Source: CBDATG01 sp965200145 (GTDB taxonomy: Bacteria; Chloroflexota; Dehalococcoidia; Lucifugimonadales; Lucifugimonadaceae). Taken from it: 64,000 nt of DNA. Below, one piece after another: positions 1 to 7,841 of this stretch. Every line of letters begins with the position of its first letter. Position 1 is the first letter of the stretch. Under the pieces are notes generated by a model that saw nothing but the letters and a program-made list of their open reading frames with translations, was not told the origin of the DNA and made no database searches. Where the stretch lies: assembly GCA_965200145.1 (NCBI GenBank), contig CBDATG010000003.1, positions 310,001 through 374,000 on the forward strand, written 5' to 3'. A program made the position numbers and the translations under genes.

Positions 1-342
1 CAGGTCGATCTTGCTTCCTGCGGGATGTCGTGCCCAGTGCTTTCGTGCGATTGCGGTGAACTCCTCGCTAACATCGCATGTTACCAGCTCGCCGTCGTCA
101 GGCAACGCTTGTGCCATCATCAGCGCGCTGTAACCGACGAAGGTGCCGACCTCCAGCACACGCCGCGCACCAGTTATGGCGACGAGATTGTTTAGGAAGT
201 AGCCGACGGTGGGACCGGACATCATGCCGCTGGCACCGGTCTTTTCGCGGGCATCCCTGGCTATGTCGGCGAAGACAGGATGCGGCACCGTGGTGTGTTG
301 CACGGCATACTCGTCCGCACCGTCAGGAAGTATCGTCAGCAA
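1..342 (-). CDS. SAM-dependent O-methyltransferase, family 3 (C-terminus beyond window)
   Basis: This 114-residue N-terminal part belongs to the caffeoyl-CoA/catechol-like O-methyltransferase family, which transfers a methyl group from SAM to a hydroxyl acceptor. The stretch VLEVGTFVGYSALMMA (about residues 61-76) is the family's SAM-binding motif I, and an acidic strand end (LVTCDVS) follows about 10 residues later. The substrate cannot be told. The start is a TTG at 342 with a GGAGG nine bases upstream; no ATG is available in frame. It lies about 80 bases downstream of the glutaredoxin and copA on the same strand, so it may be the third gene of that transcript. The gene runs off the left edge of the window. 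Confidence 0.8.
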   Translation of the reverse strand, partial: MLTILPDGADEYAVQHTTVPHPVFADIARDAREKTGASGMMSGPTVGYFLNNLVAITGARRVLEVGTFVGYSALMMAQALPDDGELVTCDVSEEFTAIARKHWARHPAGSKIDL

Positions 343-423
343 TGCTAGGGACCCTCCGTCCTTGCTTCGTGTTGGATATCTTGGAGACCTGAAGTGCGAA
401 CGGTTGACAGCATCAGTGGCGTA

Positions 424-675
424 TCAGCTGTAGTTGCAACCGATGCCCTTGTAACCGATCTCAACGTCGCCGTCCGCCGTCACCATCACTGGCGTGATCC
501 TGTCACCGCCGGACAGTCTCTCGACCTCGTCCCACTTGTCAGGATGCTTTGAGACGTCGACCTCTTCGTATGCGACGCTGTTGGCGCGCAGGTCGTCCTT
601 CAATAGATCGCAGTAGCCGCACGTTGGGTGCGTGTAGACGATCGCGAGGTCGCGGGCTGGCTCTTTGCTAGGCAT
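424..675 (-). CDS. Glutaredoxin family protein
   Basis: An 83-residue thioredoxin-fold protein of normal glutaredoxin length. It has a dithiol active site CGYC near residues 19-22, after a beta strand ending THPT, and the cis-proline loop ITPVM near residue 61, followed by a GYKGIG tail that matches the glutathione-binding end of glutaredoxins. It should reduce disulfides or mixed glutathione disulfides in the cytoplasm. It starts 33 bases after the copA stop on the same strand, so cotranscription with the copper exporter is likely. A role in handling copper-oxidised thiols is an inference from this position. Confidence 0.85.
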   Translation of the reverse strand: MPSKEPARDLAIVYTHPTCGYCDLLKDDLRANSVAYEEVDVSKHPDKWDEVERLSGGDRITPVMVTADGDVEIGYKGIGCNYS

Positions 676-708
676 AGATGCAATTCTATCCCGTGACGTG
701 TGTGTCCG

Positions 709-3036
709 TCACCGGAATCTGCGAAGACGCAGGGCATTCAGCGAAACTGAGAGGGATGAGAGTGCCATCGCGGCGGCCGCGGCGATAGGGTTGAGCGTAC
801 CTTCCGCGGACATGACAGGCCGCAATATGGCAGGAGCTGAAGACTCGGCGAACACTGGAATTAGCACTCCCGCCGCGATGGGAACCAGTAGCAGGTTGTA
901 CCCGAATGCCCAAGCTAGGTTGGTGCGGATGGTTCGCACTGTGGCGCGCGCGAGGCGTATGACCCGCGGCACGGCGGATAAGTCGTTGGACAACAAGGCG
1001 ACATCCGCCGCCTCGATCGCGACATCTGTGCCTGCACCCATTGCGATGCCGACATCTGCTGTTGCGAGTGCCGGTCCGTCGTTGATGCCATCGCCAACCA
1101 TTGCGACGGTTCGCCCCTGATCGCGTAGCCGTTGCACGGTGGCAGATTTACCGGTCGGTGATACCTCTGCCCAAGCGGCATCTACGCCAACGGCTTTGGC
1201 GACCGATTTGGCGACATCTGCGCTGTCACCGGTCAGCAGATGCGCTTGCACGCCCATCGCCTTGAGCTCTGCGATGGCATCGTGCGCGCCTTCGCGGACG
1301 CTGTCGGCGAGCGCGATGATTGCCACTGGCGCTGCGTCAACTGTGACCAGCACAGCGGTCTGGGCATCGCGTTGCGTCTGGTCAACGGCTGCCGACAGTG
1401 ATTCCGGTAGGTCAGCGGCGGCAGTTGACGCACTCCGGGCGCGAGAAACCGCGACGTGTCTACCGTCTACACGTCCCGAGACTCCCACTCCGGGCTGATT
1501 CTGAAAGTCCTGGCACGCTAGGGTGGCAATACCTCGGCGGTTGGCATGGTCAACGATGGCTTTGCCTACGGGATGCTCTGATTGGCTCTCGACGCTGGCG
1601 GCGAGTGCCAATGCCTGATCGCGCCCAATACCTGTGCCGCGCTGTACATGTGTCGCTACCAGCTGCATTTTGCCATCCGTAATCGTGCCGGTTTTGTCAA
1701 AGATGGCGGTGTCCGTAGCAGTGAGTCGTTCCAGCGCCTCGGCGTTGCGGATCAACGCGCCCATCTCTGACGCGCGTCCGATACCGGCGACGACGGCTGC
1801 CGGGGTTGCTAGACCCAGCGCGCAGGGGCAGGAGATGACGAGCACGGTCGTCGCGGCGATGATGGCAGACGGCAAGCTAGGTTGCGGTCCCAACACGAGC
1901 CACAGCGCGAAGGTCAAGATTGCGATACCCAAAATAGCAGGCACGAAGTAGCGAGTTATCGTGTCAACCAGGCGCTCTACGGGTGCGCGAGATGTGAGCG
2001 CACTGGCGACATGACGGGTTATGTCTGAGAGCAGAGTCTCGTCTCCCACTGCCTTTGCGGTGACGCGAACTGCGCCGTTGACAGACACCGTGCCGGCGTA
2101 TACCGCATCTCCGGCGGACTTGACGGCAGGGACTGATTCCCCAGTGAGCATCGATTCATCGACTTCGCATGTGCCGCTGTCGATGATGCCGTCCACAGCA
2201 AAACGCTCACCCGTCCTGACTAGCACTATGTCGCCGAGGCTGACTTGGTCAATCGGCACCTCAACACGTCCTCCATCAATTTCTACGGTGGCAACCTGCG
2301 GGCGCATCTCAACGAGTCGCTTGACCGCTTCCGATGACTTGCGCCGAGTATTCGCCTCCATCCACCTGCCAAGCGTGACCAGCCCGATGATTGCCGCCGC
2401 AACCTCGAAGTAAGTGTTGCCGTCAGTGGTCGCAACATCTCCGATGACGTTCGCGTTGCCAGTCCAGATCTGGGCCACGGTGACGGCCGCGCTGTAGCAG
2501 TAAGCGGCGGACACACCGACGGCAATCAGGGTATCCATGTTGGAAGTCTTGCGCTTCGCCGCCGCCCATGCACCTCGGTAGAAACTGCCACCGACCCAGA
2601 CCATCACCGGCGTCGCAACTGCCCAAGCCGCGATGTTGAGTGCGATTGCAAATCCTTCGTCGAGCCCGGACGCGGCTAGGGTCCACATGGCGGCCATGAT
2701 TGCCACAGCGGCGGCGATGCTCAAGAGCGCGCGGGTCAGTAGCTGGTTCGCACTGTCTGACTGGTCTGTTTCCGCTCGCGAGTCGAGTTCGGCGGACGGC
2801 TCGATGGTCATTGCCGCGTATCCCGCCTGGGCGACGGCGTTTGACAGCTCGCTCGGCGTCAGCTCCCCTTCGCGATAGACGACGTTGGCAGATTCCAACA
2901 CCAGGGATACGTCTGCGCGCACCACGCCCGGCACGGACTCCAGCGCCGTTGTGACCGTGTTGACGCACGCGGCGCATGTCATGCGCTTGACTGCCAGTTG
3001 GACTCGGGCCGTCCCGGGATCTGCGACGTGTTGCAT
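709..3036 (-). CDS. copA: Cu(+)-exporting P1B-type ATPase CopA
   Basis: A copper-translocating P-type ATPase. One N-terminal heavy-metal-associated domain carries MTCAAC. It is followed by paired membrane segments, an actuator domain with the TGES loop, the membrane CPC metal site (VISCPCALGLATP), the phosphorylation motif DKTGT, the P1B-specific SEHP motif and the hinge GDGINDGPALA. The last membrane segments contain the YN (FGYNLL) and MxxSS (MALSSLS) residues that mark Cu(I)-selective IB-1 pumps, which gives good substrate confidence. Length is about 775 residues, normal for the family. The start is uncertain: ATG at 3036 is used here, but an in-frame TTG at 3084 is possible, and neither has a clear ribosome site. 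It is transcribed divergently from rpoB and leads a minus-strand cluster with the glutaredoxin. Confidence 0.93.
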   Translation of the reverse strand: MQHVADPGTARVQLAVKRMTCAACVNTVTTALESVPGVVRADVSLVLESANVVYREGELTPSELSNAVAQAGYAAMTIEPSAELDSRAETDQSDSANQLLTRALLSIAAAVAIMAAMWTLAASGLDEGFAIALNIAAWAVATPVMVWVGGSFYRGAWAAAKRKTSNMDTLIAVGVSAAYCYSAAVTVAQIWTGNANVIGDVATTDGNTYFEVAAAIIGLVTLGRWMEANTRRKSSEAVKRLVEMRPQVATVEIDGGRVEVPIDQVSLGDIVLVRTGERFAVDGIIDSGTCEVDESMLTGESVPAVKSAGDAVYAGTVSVNGAVRVTAKAVGDETLLSDITRHVASALTSRAPVERLVDTITRYFVPAILGIAILTFALWLVLGPQPSLPSAIIAATTVLVISCPCALGLATPAAVVAGIGRASEMGALIRNAEALERLTATDTAIFDKTGTITDGKMQLVATHVQRGTGIGRDQALALAASVESQSEHPVGKAIVDHANRRGIATLACQDFQNQPGVGVSGRVDGRHVAVSRARSASTAAADLPESLSAAVDQTQRDAQTAVLVTVDAAPVAIIALADSVREGAHDAIAELKAMGVQAHLLTGDSADVAKSVAKAVGVDAAWAEVSPTGKSATVQRLRDQGRTVAMVGDGINDGPALATADVGIAMGAGTDVAIEAADVALLSNDLSAVPRVIRLARATVRTIRTNLAWAFGYNLLLVPIAAGVLIPVFAESSAPAILRPVMSAEGTLNPIAAAAAMALSSLSVSLNALRLRRFR

Positions 3037-3130
3037 GGTGTTGACTGGGAAAACTGACGGTTCTGCTGGGCTTGATTCTAGCAACCCGCAAGGCGATTCA
3101 GATTTTTCTCGAGAACTTGGCGAATACCAC

Positions 3131-3159
3131 TTGACAATGCGCGAAAAAAGTGTTATCTT
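3131..3159 (+). promoter_or_regulatory. Sigma-70-type promoter for rpoBC
   Basis: A perfect -35 box TTGACA (3131-3136) is followed after 17 bases by TATCTT (3154-3159) with an upstream TG (3151-3152), that is, an extended -10. It points to rpoB and would leave a leader of about 245 bases. It is the clearest promoter in the window. Confidence 0.75.
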
Positions 3160-3260
3160 GAAGTCTGTCGAAGTGTCTGCTATTCGTCTTCAAGGCGCAA
3201 TTCAACTGTCTACCCTCAAGCTCGGGCTGCGTTACGCGAGCTGTTTGCACGCGCGCGCCC

Positions 3261-3296
3261 GTCGCACATCCCGAAGATGCGACAGGAACGCTGTCG
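3261..3296 (+). promoter_or_regulatory. Alternative hairpins in the rpoB leader
   Basis: GTCGCA (3261-3266) can pair with TGCGAC (3278-3283). CGACAG (3280-3285) can pair with CTGTCG (3291-3296). The two stems share bases 3280-3283, so they exclude one another, as in attenuator leaders. They sit in the transcribed leader between the rpoB promoter and the hairpin at 3321. The pairing is read directly from sequence; the regulatory role is inferred. Confidence 0.4.
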
Positions 3297-3320
3297 TCTA
3301 ATCCGACAGTCTGCGCACCT

Positions 3321-3377
3321 GCCCAACGGCCGTCCTTAACGGCGTTTCGGGCTATTTACGTTTTTCGCTTTTTTCTC
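3321..3377 (+). terminator. Attenuator-like hairpin with T-rich tail upstream of rpoB
   Basis: GCCC/GGGC, AAC/GTT and GCCG/CGGC pair in succession between 3321 and 3352 around a seven-base loop, with a one-base and a two-base bulge. The strand then becomes T-rich (3354-3377, with runs of five and six Ts). It lies 35 bases before the rpoB start codon, so a terminator here would act as an attenuator of rpoBC. The 3037-3411 gap otherwise holds only the promoter and the alternative hairpins. Confidence 0.5.
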
Positions 3378-3411
3378 GCCACTACAACACCAACGAAACT
3401 AGGAGCATCAA

Positions 3412-6400
3412 ATGGCACTCGCCGCAAGTGTAACAGCATCCGAAGTCAACGGTTCCAACGGTCACCGGAACCTTGGGCGGACGGATGTTGCGTTTGACAT
3501 ACCTGATCTGATCGATGTGCAGCGGAGGTCGTTCGAGTGGCTGCTCAATGAGGGCTTATCGGCGCTGCTGGAAGAGGCATCGCCGATCAAGGATTTCACC
3601 GGCGAGCGGTTCGAGATGTCGTTCACCGGGTTTGAGCTTCTGGACCCGCCGTACAACGAGGCCGAGTGCATGGAACGTGAGATCACGTATAGCGTACCGC
3701 TGCACGTGACGGTGGACCTGAAGGTCAGGAAGGAAGGCATCGACGAGAGCAAGGAGCAGATGATCTTCTTCGGCGATATCCCGCTCATGACTCGTAACGG
3801 TACGTTCATCATCAACGGTGCTGAGCGAGTGGTGATATCCCAGTTGGTCAGGTCGCCAGGCGCATACTACAGCGCCACGGCTGACAACGCAACAGGCAAT
3901 CGGCTGGGATCGGCGAAGCTCATCCCGTACAACGGCGCATGGGTAGAGCTGGAAACCAACAACCGTGATGGGCTCTTCGCCAAGGTAGACCGGAAGCGCA
4001 AGATAACGATCACTTCGTTGTTGCGCGCCATGTCGACCGTATGCGACGGGACGCTGGCGGACCGGTACCTGGGGCTCGATCACAGTGAACGCTTCGAGAA
4101 CGACATGCAACGCGAGCTGTATGAACAGCTGAGCAACGACGGTTACCGCGCCGCGCCGCGAGTCGACCTGAATCCGAGAGACCAAGTGGTACCTGACGTC
4201 CGGCTCGCGGGCGATGTCGCCGTCTTCGGTAACGATGGAACCGAGCTGATCGTGATGTTTGACCAGGACCCGTCGGTTAATTCGGATGCCGAAGCTGCCG
4301 ACGAAGGACGCTACGAACTGCTTGCCGAAGAGGGCTGGAACGTGCATCGAATGTGCGGTGCGGACTGGTATGGCGATGAGGCATCTCGCCAGAAGGCCTA
4401 CAACGAGCTGTTGCAGGTTTGCGAGACGATGGGCATCGCACAGTGGACCGAGCCCTGGGGAGTGAACGCTTGGGACTCCCTCGACATCTTCAAAGTGCTG
4501 TTCCCAGAGCCGAAGAAGGAGGAAGTACACCTTCAACGCTCGTTCGTTGAGGACACCTGGCTGCGAGACCCAGGGTCGCATGATGAGGAATCGGCTCTCA
4601 AGGAGCTGCACAAGCGTTTACGACCGGGCGAGCTGCCGACTGCGAAGGGTGCGCAGGACCTGATCGACCTGACGTTCTTCCAGCCGAAACGCTACGACTT
4701 GGGCGAGGTAGGTCGGCACAAGCTGAATCAGTCTCTCGGTCTGAATGTCAATCCGCGCATCAGGACGCTGACGAAGTGGGACGCGGTGCGCCTAGTCCGT
4801 CGCCTGATCGCTGTCAACCGCGACGAGGTACAGCCTGACGACATCGACAACCTCAAGAACCGGCGTGTGCGTACGGTAGGTGAGCTGATCAAGAACCAGC
4901 TGCACACTGGTTTTATGCGGATGGAGCGGGTAGTCAAGGACAGGATGACAACGCATCCGGCGGAGACGACGCCAGCGGCGTTGATCAACATCCGCCCGAT
5001 CGCCGCGGCGTTGAAGGAGTTCTTCGGCGGCTCGCAGCTGTCGCAGTTCATGGACCAAACGAATCCGCTGTCGGAGCTGACGCACAAGCGCAGGCTCTCC
5101 GCGCTGGGACCAGGCGGTCTCACGCGCGACAGGGCGGGTTTCGATGTCCGAGACGTGCACCACTCGCACTATGGACGCATCTGCCCAATAGAGACGCCTG
5201 AAGGTCCAAACATCGGGCTGCTCGGTTCACTTGCGACATTCGCTAAGGTCAACGAGCACGGCTTCATCGAGACGCCTTACAGGAAAGTCAGGAAGACGAT
5301 ATCGAACAAGATCGAAAAGGAGAAGATCATCGGCAGGACTTTGACAAAGGAAGTCACGGAGAAGTCCCGGGGCAGGACTCGCGCGTACGCTGGGACAGTG
5401 ATTGACGAAAAGCTTTACAAGACGTTGCACCGTCTGGGTGAACAACAGCTAGAGGTGGAGCCGTACATCACCGATGACGACGATGATGTTGTGTACCTCG
5501 ACGCCCACGAAGAGTCTGACAAGCTCATCGGAGAGGCCGGGACCGTCATTGACGAGCTGCTCCGTCTTCCCCCTGAGGTGCGTTGCCGTGCGAGCGAAGA
5601 ACGCTACATAAAGGCCCCGGCGCACGAAGTTGACTACATCGACGCATCGCCCGCGCAGACAGTGTCGGTGTCCACCGGTTTGATCCCGTTTCTGGAGCAC
5701 GACGATGCCACGCGCGCGCTGATGGGTTCAAACATGCAACGCCAAGGTGTGCCGCTGATACTGCCGCAGGCGCCCGTAGTGGGCACGGGTCTGGAGGAGC
5801 GGGCTGCCAAGGATTCGGGGCAGGTTGCGCTGGCGGATGCGGCCGGCATCGTTACCAGTGCGACAGCTGAGGCAATTGAGATTATGACGGATGACGGCGA
5901 GTTGCGCCGTTTTCCATTGGTGAAGTTCGCGCGTTCAAACCAGTCGACGTGCTTCGATCAGCACCCCATCGTGAAGAAGGGACAGATGGTCAACGCTGGC
6001 GACCCGCTCGCAGACTCGTCTTCTACCGACGGTGGCAAGTTGGCGCTCGGGCAGAATCTGCTCGTGGGATTCATGAGCTGGGGCGGCGGCAACTTTGAAG
6101 ATGCCATCATCCTAAACGAAGACCTCGTAAAGGAAGACCGCTACACATCGATCCACATCGAAAAGCGTGAGATCGAGGCCCGAGAGACGAAGCTAGGCCC
6201 GGAAGAGATAACGCGCGATATTCCCAATGTCGGCGAATCGAACCTTGCCAATCTGGACGAAAACGGCATCGTCGTCGAGGGCACCTGGATTAAGCCTGGC
6301 GACATCTTGGTTGGCAAGATATCTCCGAAGGGTGAGACAGAGCTGACGGCTGAGGAGAAGCTGTTGCGCGCCATCTTCGGCGAGAAAGCCCGCGATGTGA

Positions 6401-7746
6401 AAGACACTAGCCTCAAGGCGCGCCACGGTGAGAAAGGCAAGGTCATCAAAGTCTCAGTGGTCGACCGCGAGGAGGATGAAGACCGGGAGCTGCCACCGGG
6501 TGTAACCAAGATGGTTCGCGTCTGGTTCGCGCACTCACGCAAGATTACCGAAGGCGACAAGATGGCAGGGCGGCACGGCAACAAAGGCGTCGTGGCGATG
6601 GTGTTGCCGCGAGAGGATATGCCGCACATGGAAGACGGCACCCCGCTGGACATCGTGTTGAACCCGATCGGAGTTCCATCGCGCATGAACCTCGGACAGC
6701 TGCTGGAGACACACTTGGGCTGGGCAGCACGGGCGTTGGGCGATAAATACAACACGCCAGTGTTTGACAGCGCGACTGATGTCGTGATCGAGGACCTCAT
6801 AGCACGCGCTTGGTTCGTCTCGGCGTCCGGAGCGATTGAAGCCAAGTCGCTGGACGATCAACGCTTTGACGAAGCCGTTGTGTCCGCTTGGCTGAAGGAA
6901 CGCGGGCTCAACTACCACGAGATGTGGGACGAAAAGACGCGGGGTGTTGCTAGCGAGGCGTGCCTCAGGGTGTGGCTGAAAGAGAATGCGTCTGGTGTCA
7001 CCGCAAAGGCCATCGATGCGATGAGTCGTTACGACCTGTTTGATCTTGCCCGTCGGATAGACCGCGAGGAGAGCAAGGCAGCGCCGGTACTAGGCAAGCA
7101 GATGCTCACAGATGGCAGGACGGGAGAGAAGTTCGAGCGCCCAGTGACAGTAGGCAACATCTACATGATGAAGCTGAGCCACCTGGCAGAGGACAAGATC
7201 CACGCCCGGTCGACTGGTCCGTACTCGCTGATCACTCAGCAACCGCTCGGCGGTAAGGCGCAGTTCGGTGGGCAGAGATTCGGCGAGATGGAAGTATGGG
7301 CGCTAGAGGCATACTCTGCACCGCACACATTGCAAGAGATGTTGACCATCAAGAGCGACGATACCCGAGGACGCGTTCTCGCGTACGAGGCGATCGTTAA
7401 AGGCGAGCCGGTTACCTCTGCCGACACACCAGAGTCGTTCAACGTGTTGGTCAAGGAGTTGCAAGGACTCGGTCTCGCCATCTGGTTGTCAGAGGAGACG
7501 CGCGTTGAATCGGACGGCACCGAGTTCAGTCCGGCCCTTGGCTCTGGCGGCTTTGCGGCTGTGGAGCCTGTCTCGGAATCAACCGGCGGACCGAACGGCA
7601 TAGACGTGCTCGATTCCGAGGCGGAGCTGCCTGCGCCACCTATGCCGGACGACTTGGAGTCGCTGTTCGGCCTGGCACCTGACGAAGACGAAGGTGAAAC
7701 CGATGCCCGGAATGGCGACGGCGACCCTGGCAACGGTTCGCCATAA
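3412..7746 (+). CDS. rpoB: DNA-directed RNA polymerase subunit beta
   Basis: The beta subunit of RNA polymerase, 1,444 residues. Visible landmarks are the rifampicin region (GGSQLSQFMDQTNPLSELTH, residues about 544-563), GRICPIETPEGPNIG near residue 590, GRHGNKGVV near 1053 and the C-terminal clamp-binding region with GGKAQFGGQRFGEMEVWA. The ATG has AGGAG six bases upstream. It is longer than the usual 1,150-1,350. About 170 residues (roughly 226-395) separate the conserved LGLD and LRPGELPT segments, more than I expect for the family, and the C-terminus ends in an acidic Asp/Glu/Gly tail. rpoC follows after 95 bases. There is no rplJ/rplL upstream; copA is divergent, so rpoBC has its own promoter and leader. 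Confidence 0.98.
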   Translation: MALAASVTASEVNGSNGHRNLGRTDVAFDIPDLIDVQRRSFEWLLNEGLSALLEEASPIKDFTGERFEMSFTGFELLDPPYNEAECMEREITYSVPLHVTVDLKVRKEGIDESKEQMIFFGDIPLMTRNGTFIINGAERVVISQLVRSPGAYYSATADNATGNRLGSAKLIPYNGAWVELETNNRDGLFAKVDRKRKITITSLLRAMSTVCDGTLADRYLGLDHSERFENDMQRELYEQLSNDGYRAAPRVDLNPRDQVVPDVRLAGDVAVFGNDGTELIVMFDQDPSVNSDAEAADEGRYELLAEEGWNVHRMCGADWYGDEASRQKAYNELLQVCETMGIAQWTEPWGVNAWDSLDIFKVLFPEPKKEEVHLQRSFVEDTWLRDPGSHDEESALKELHKRLRPGELPTAKGAQDLIDLTFFQPKRYDLGEVGRHKLNQSLGLNVNPRIRTLTKWDAVRLVRRLIAVNRDEVQPDDIDNLKNRRVRTVGELIKNQLHTGFMRMERVVKDRMTTHPAETTPAALINIRPIAAALKEFFGGSQLSQFMDQTNPLSELTHKRRLSALGPGGLTRDRAGFDVRDVHHSHYGRICPIETPEGPNIGLLGSLATFAKVNEHGFIETPYRKVRKTISNKIEKEKIIGRTLTKEVTEKSRGRTRAYAGTVIDEKLYKTLHRLGEQQLEVEPYITDDDDDVVYLDAHEESDKLIGEAGTVIDELLRLPPEVRCRASEERYIKAPAHEVDYIDASPAQTVSVSTGLIPFLEHDDATRALMGSNMQRQGVPLILPQAPVVGTGLEERAAKDSGQVALADAAGIVTSATAEAIEIMTDDGELRRFPLVKFARSNQSTCFDQHPIVKKGQMVNAGDPLADSSSTDGGKLALGQNLLVGFMSWGGGNFEDAIILNEDLVKEDRYTSIHIEKREIEARETKLGPEEITRDIPNVGESNLANLDENGIVVEGTWIKPGDILVGKISPKGETELTAEEKLLRAIFGEKARDVKDTSLKARHGEKGKVIKVSVVDREEDEDRELPPGVTKMVRVWFAHSRKITEGDKMAGRHGNKGVVAMVLPREDMPHMEDGTPLDIVLNPIGVPSRMNLGQLLETHLGWAARALGDKYNTPVFDSATDVVIEDLIARAWFVSASGAIEAKSLDDQRFDEAVVSAWLKERGLNYHEMWDEKTRGVASEACLRVWLKENASGVTAKAIDAMSRYDLFDLARRIDREESKAAPVLGKQMLTDGRTGEKFERPVTVGNIYMMKLSHLAEDKIHARSTGPYSLITQQPLGGKAQFGGQRFGEMEVWALEAYSAPHTLQEMLTIKSDDTRGRVLAYEAIVKGEPVTSADTPESFNVLVKELQGLGLAIWLSEETRVESDGTEFSPALGSGGFAAVEPVSESTGGPNGIDVLDSEAELPAPPMPDDLESLFGLAPDEDEGETDARNGDGDPGNGSP

Positions 7747-7841
7747 GGAACAGGGCGCGCCAATCACTAACATCACCGACGCAGACCTACTACCGATCGC
7801 ATTAAGCGAACAACATTCGTAACAAGGGGGCAGACAAGCAC

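Noticed and set aside
3556..4611. A 351-codon open frame on the minus strand inside rpoB, and similar long frames opposite rpoC (for example 9807-10475)
   Set aside because: They lie wholly opposite highly conserved polymerase codons, have no domain, and follow from codon bias in GC-rich genes.
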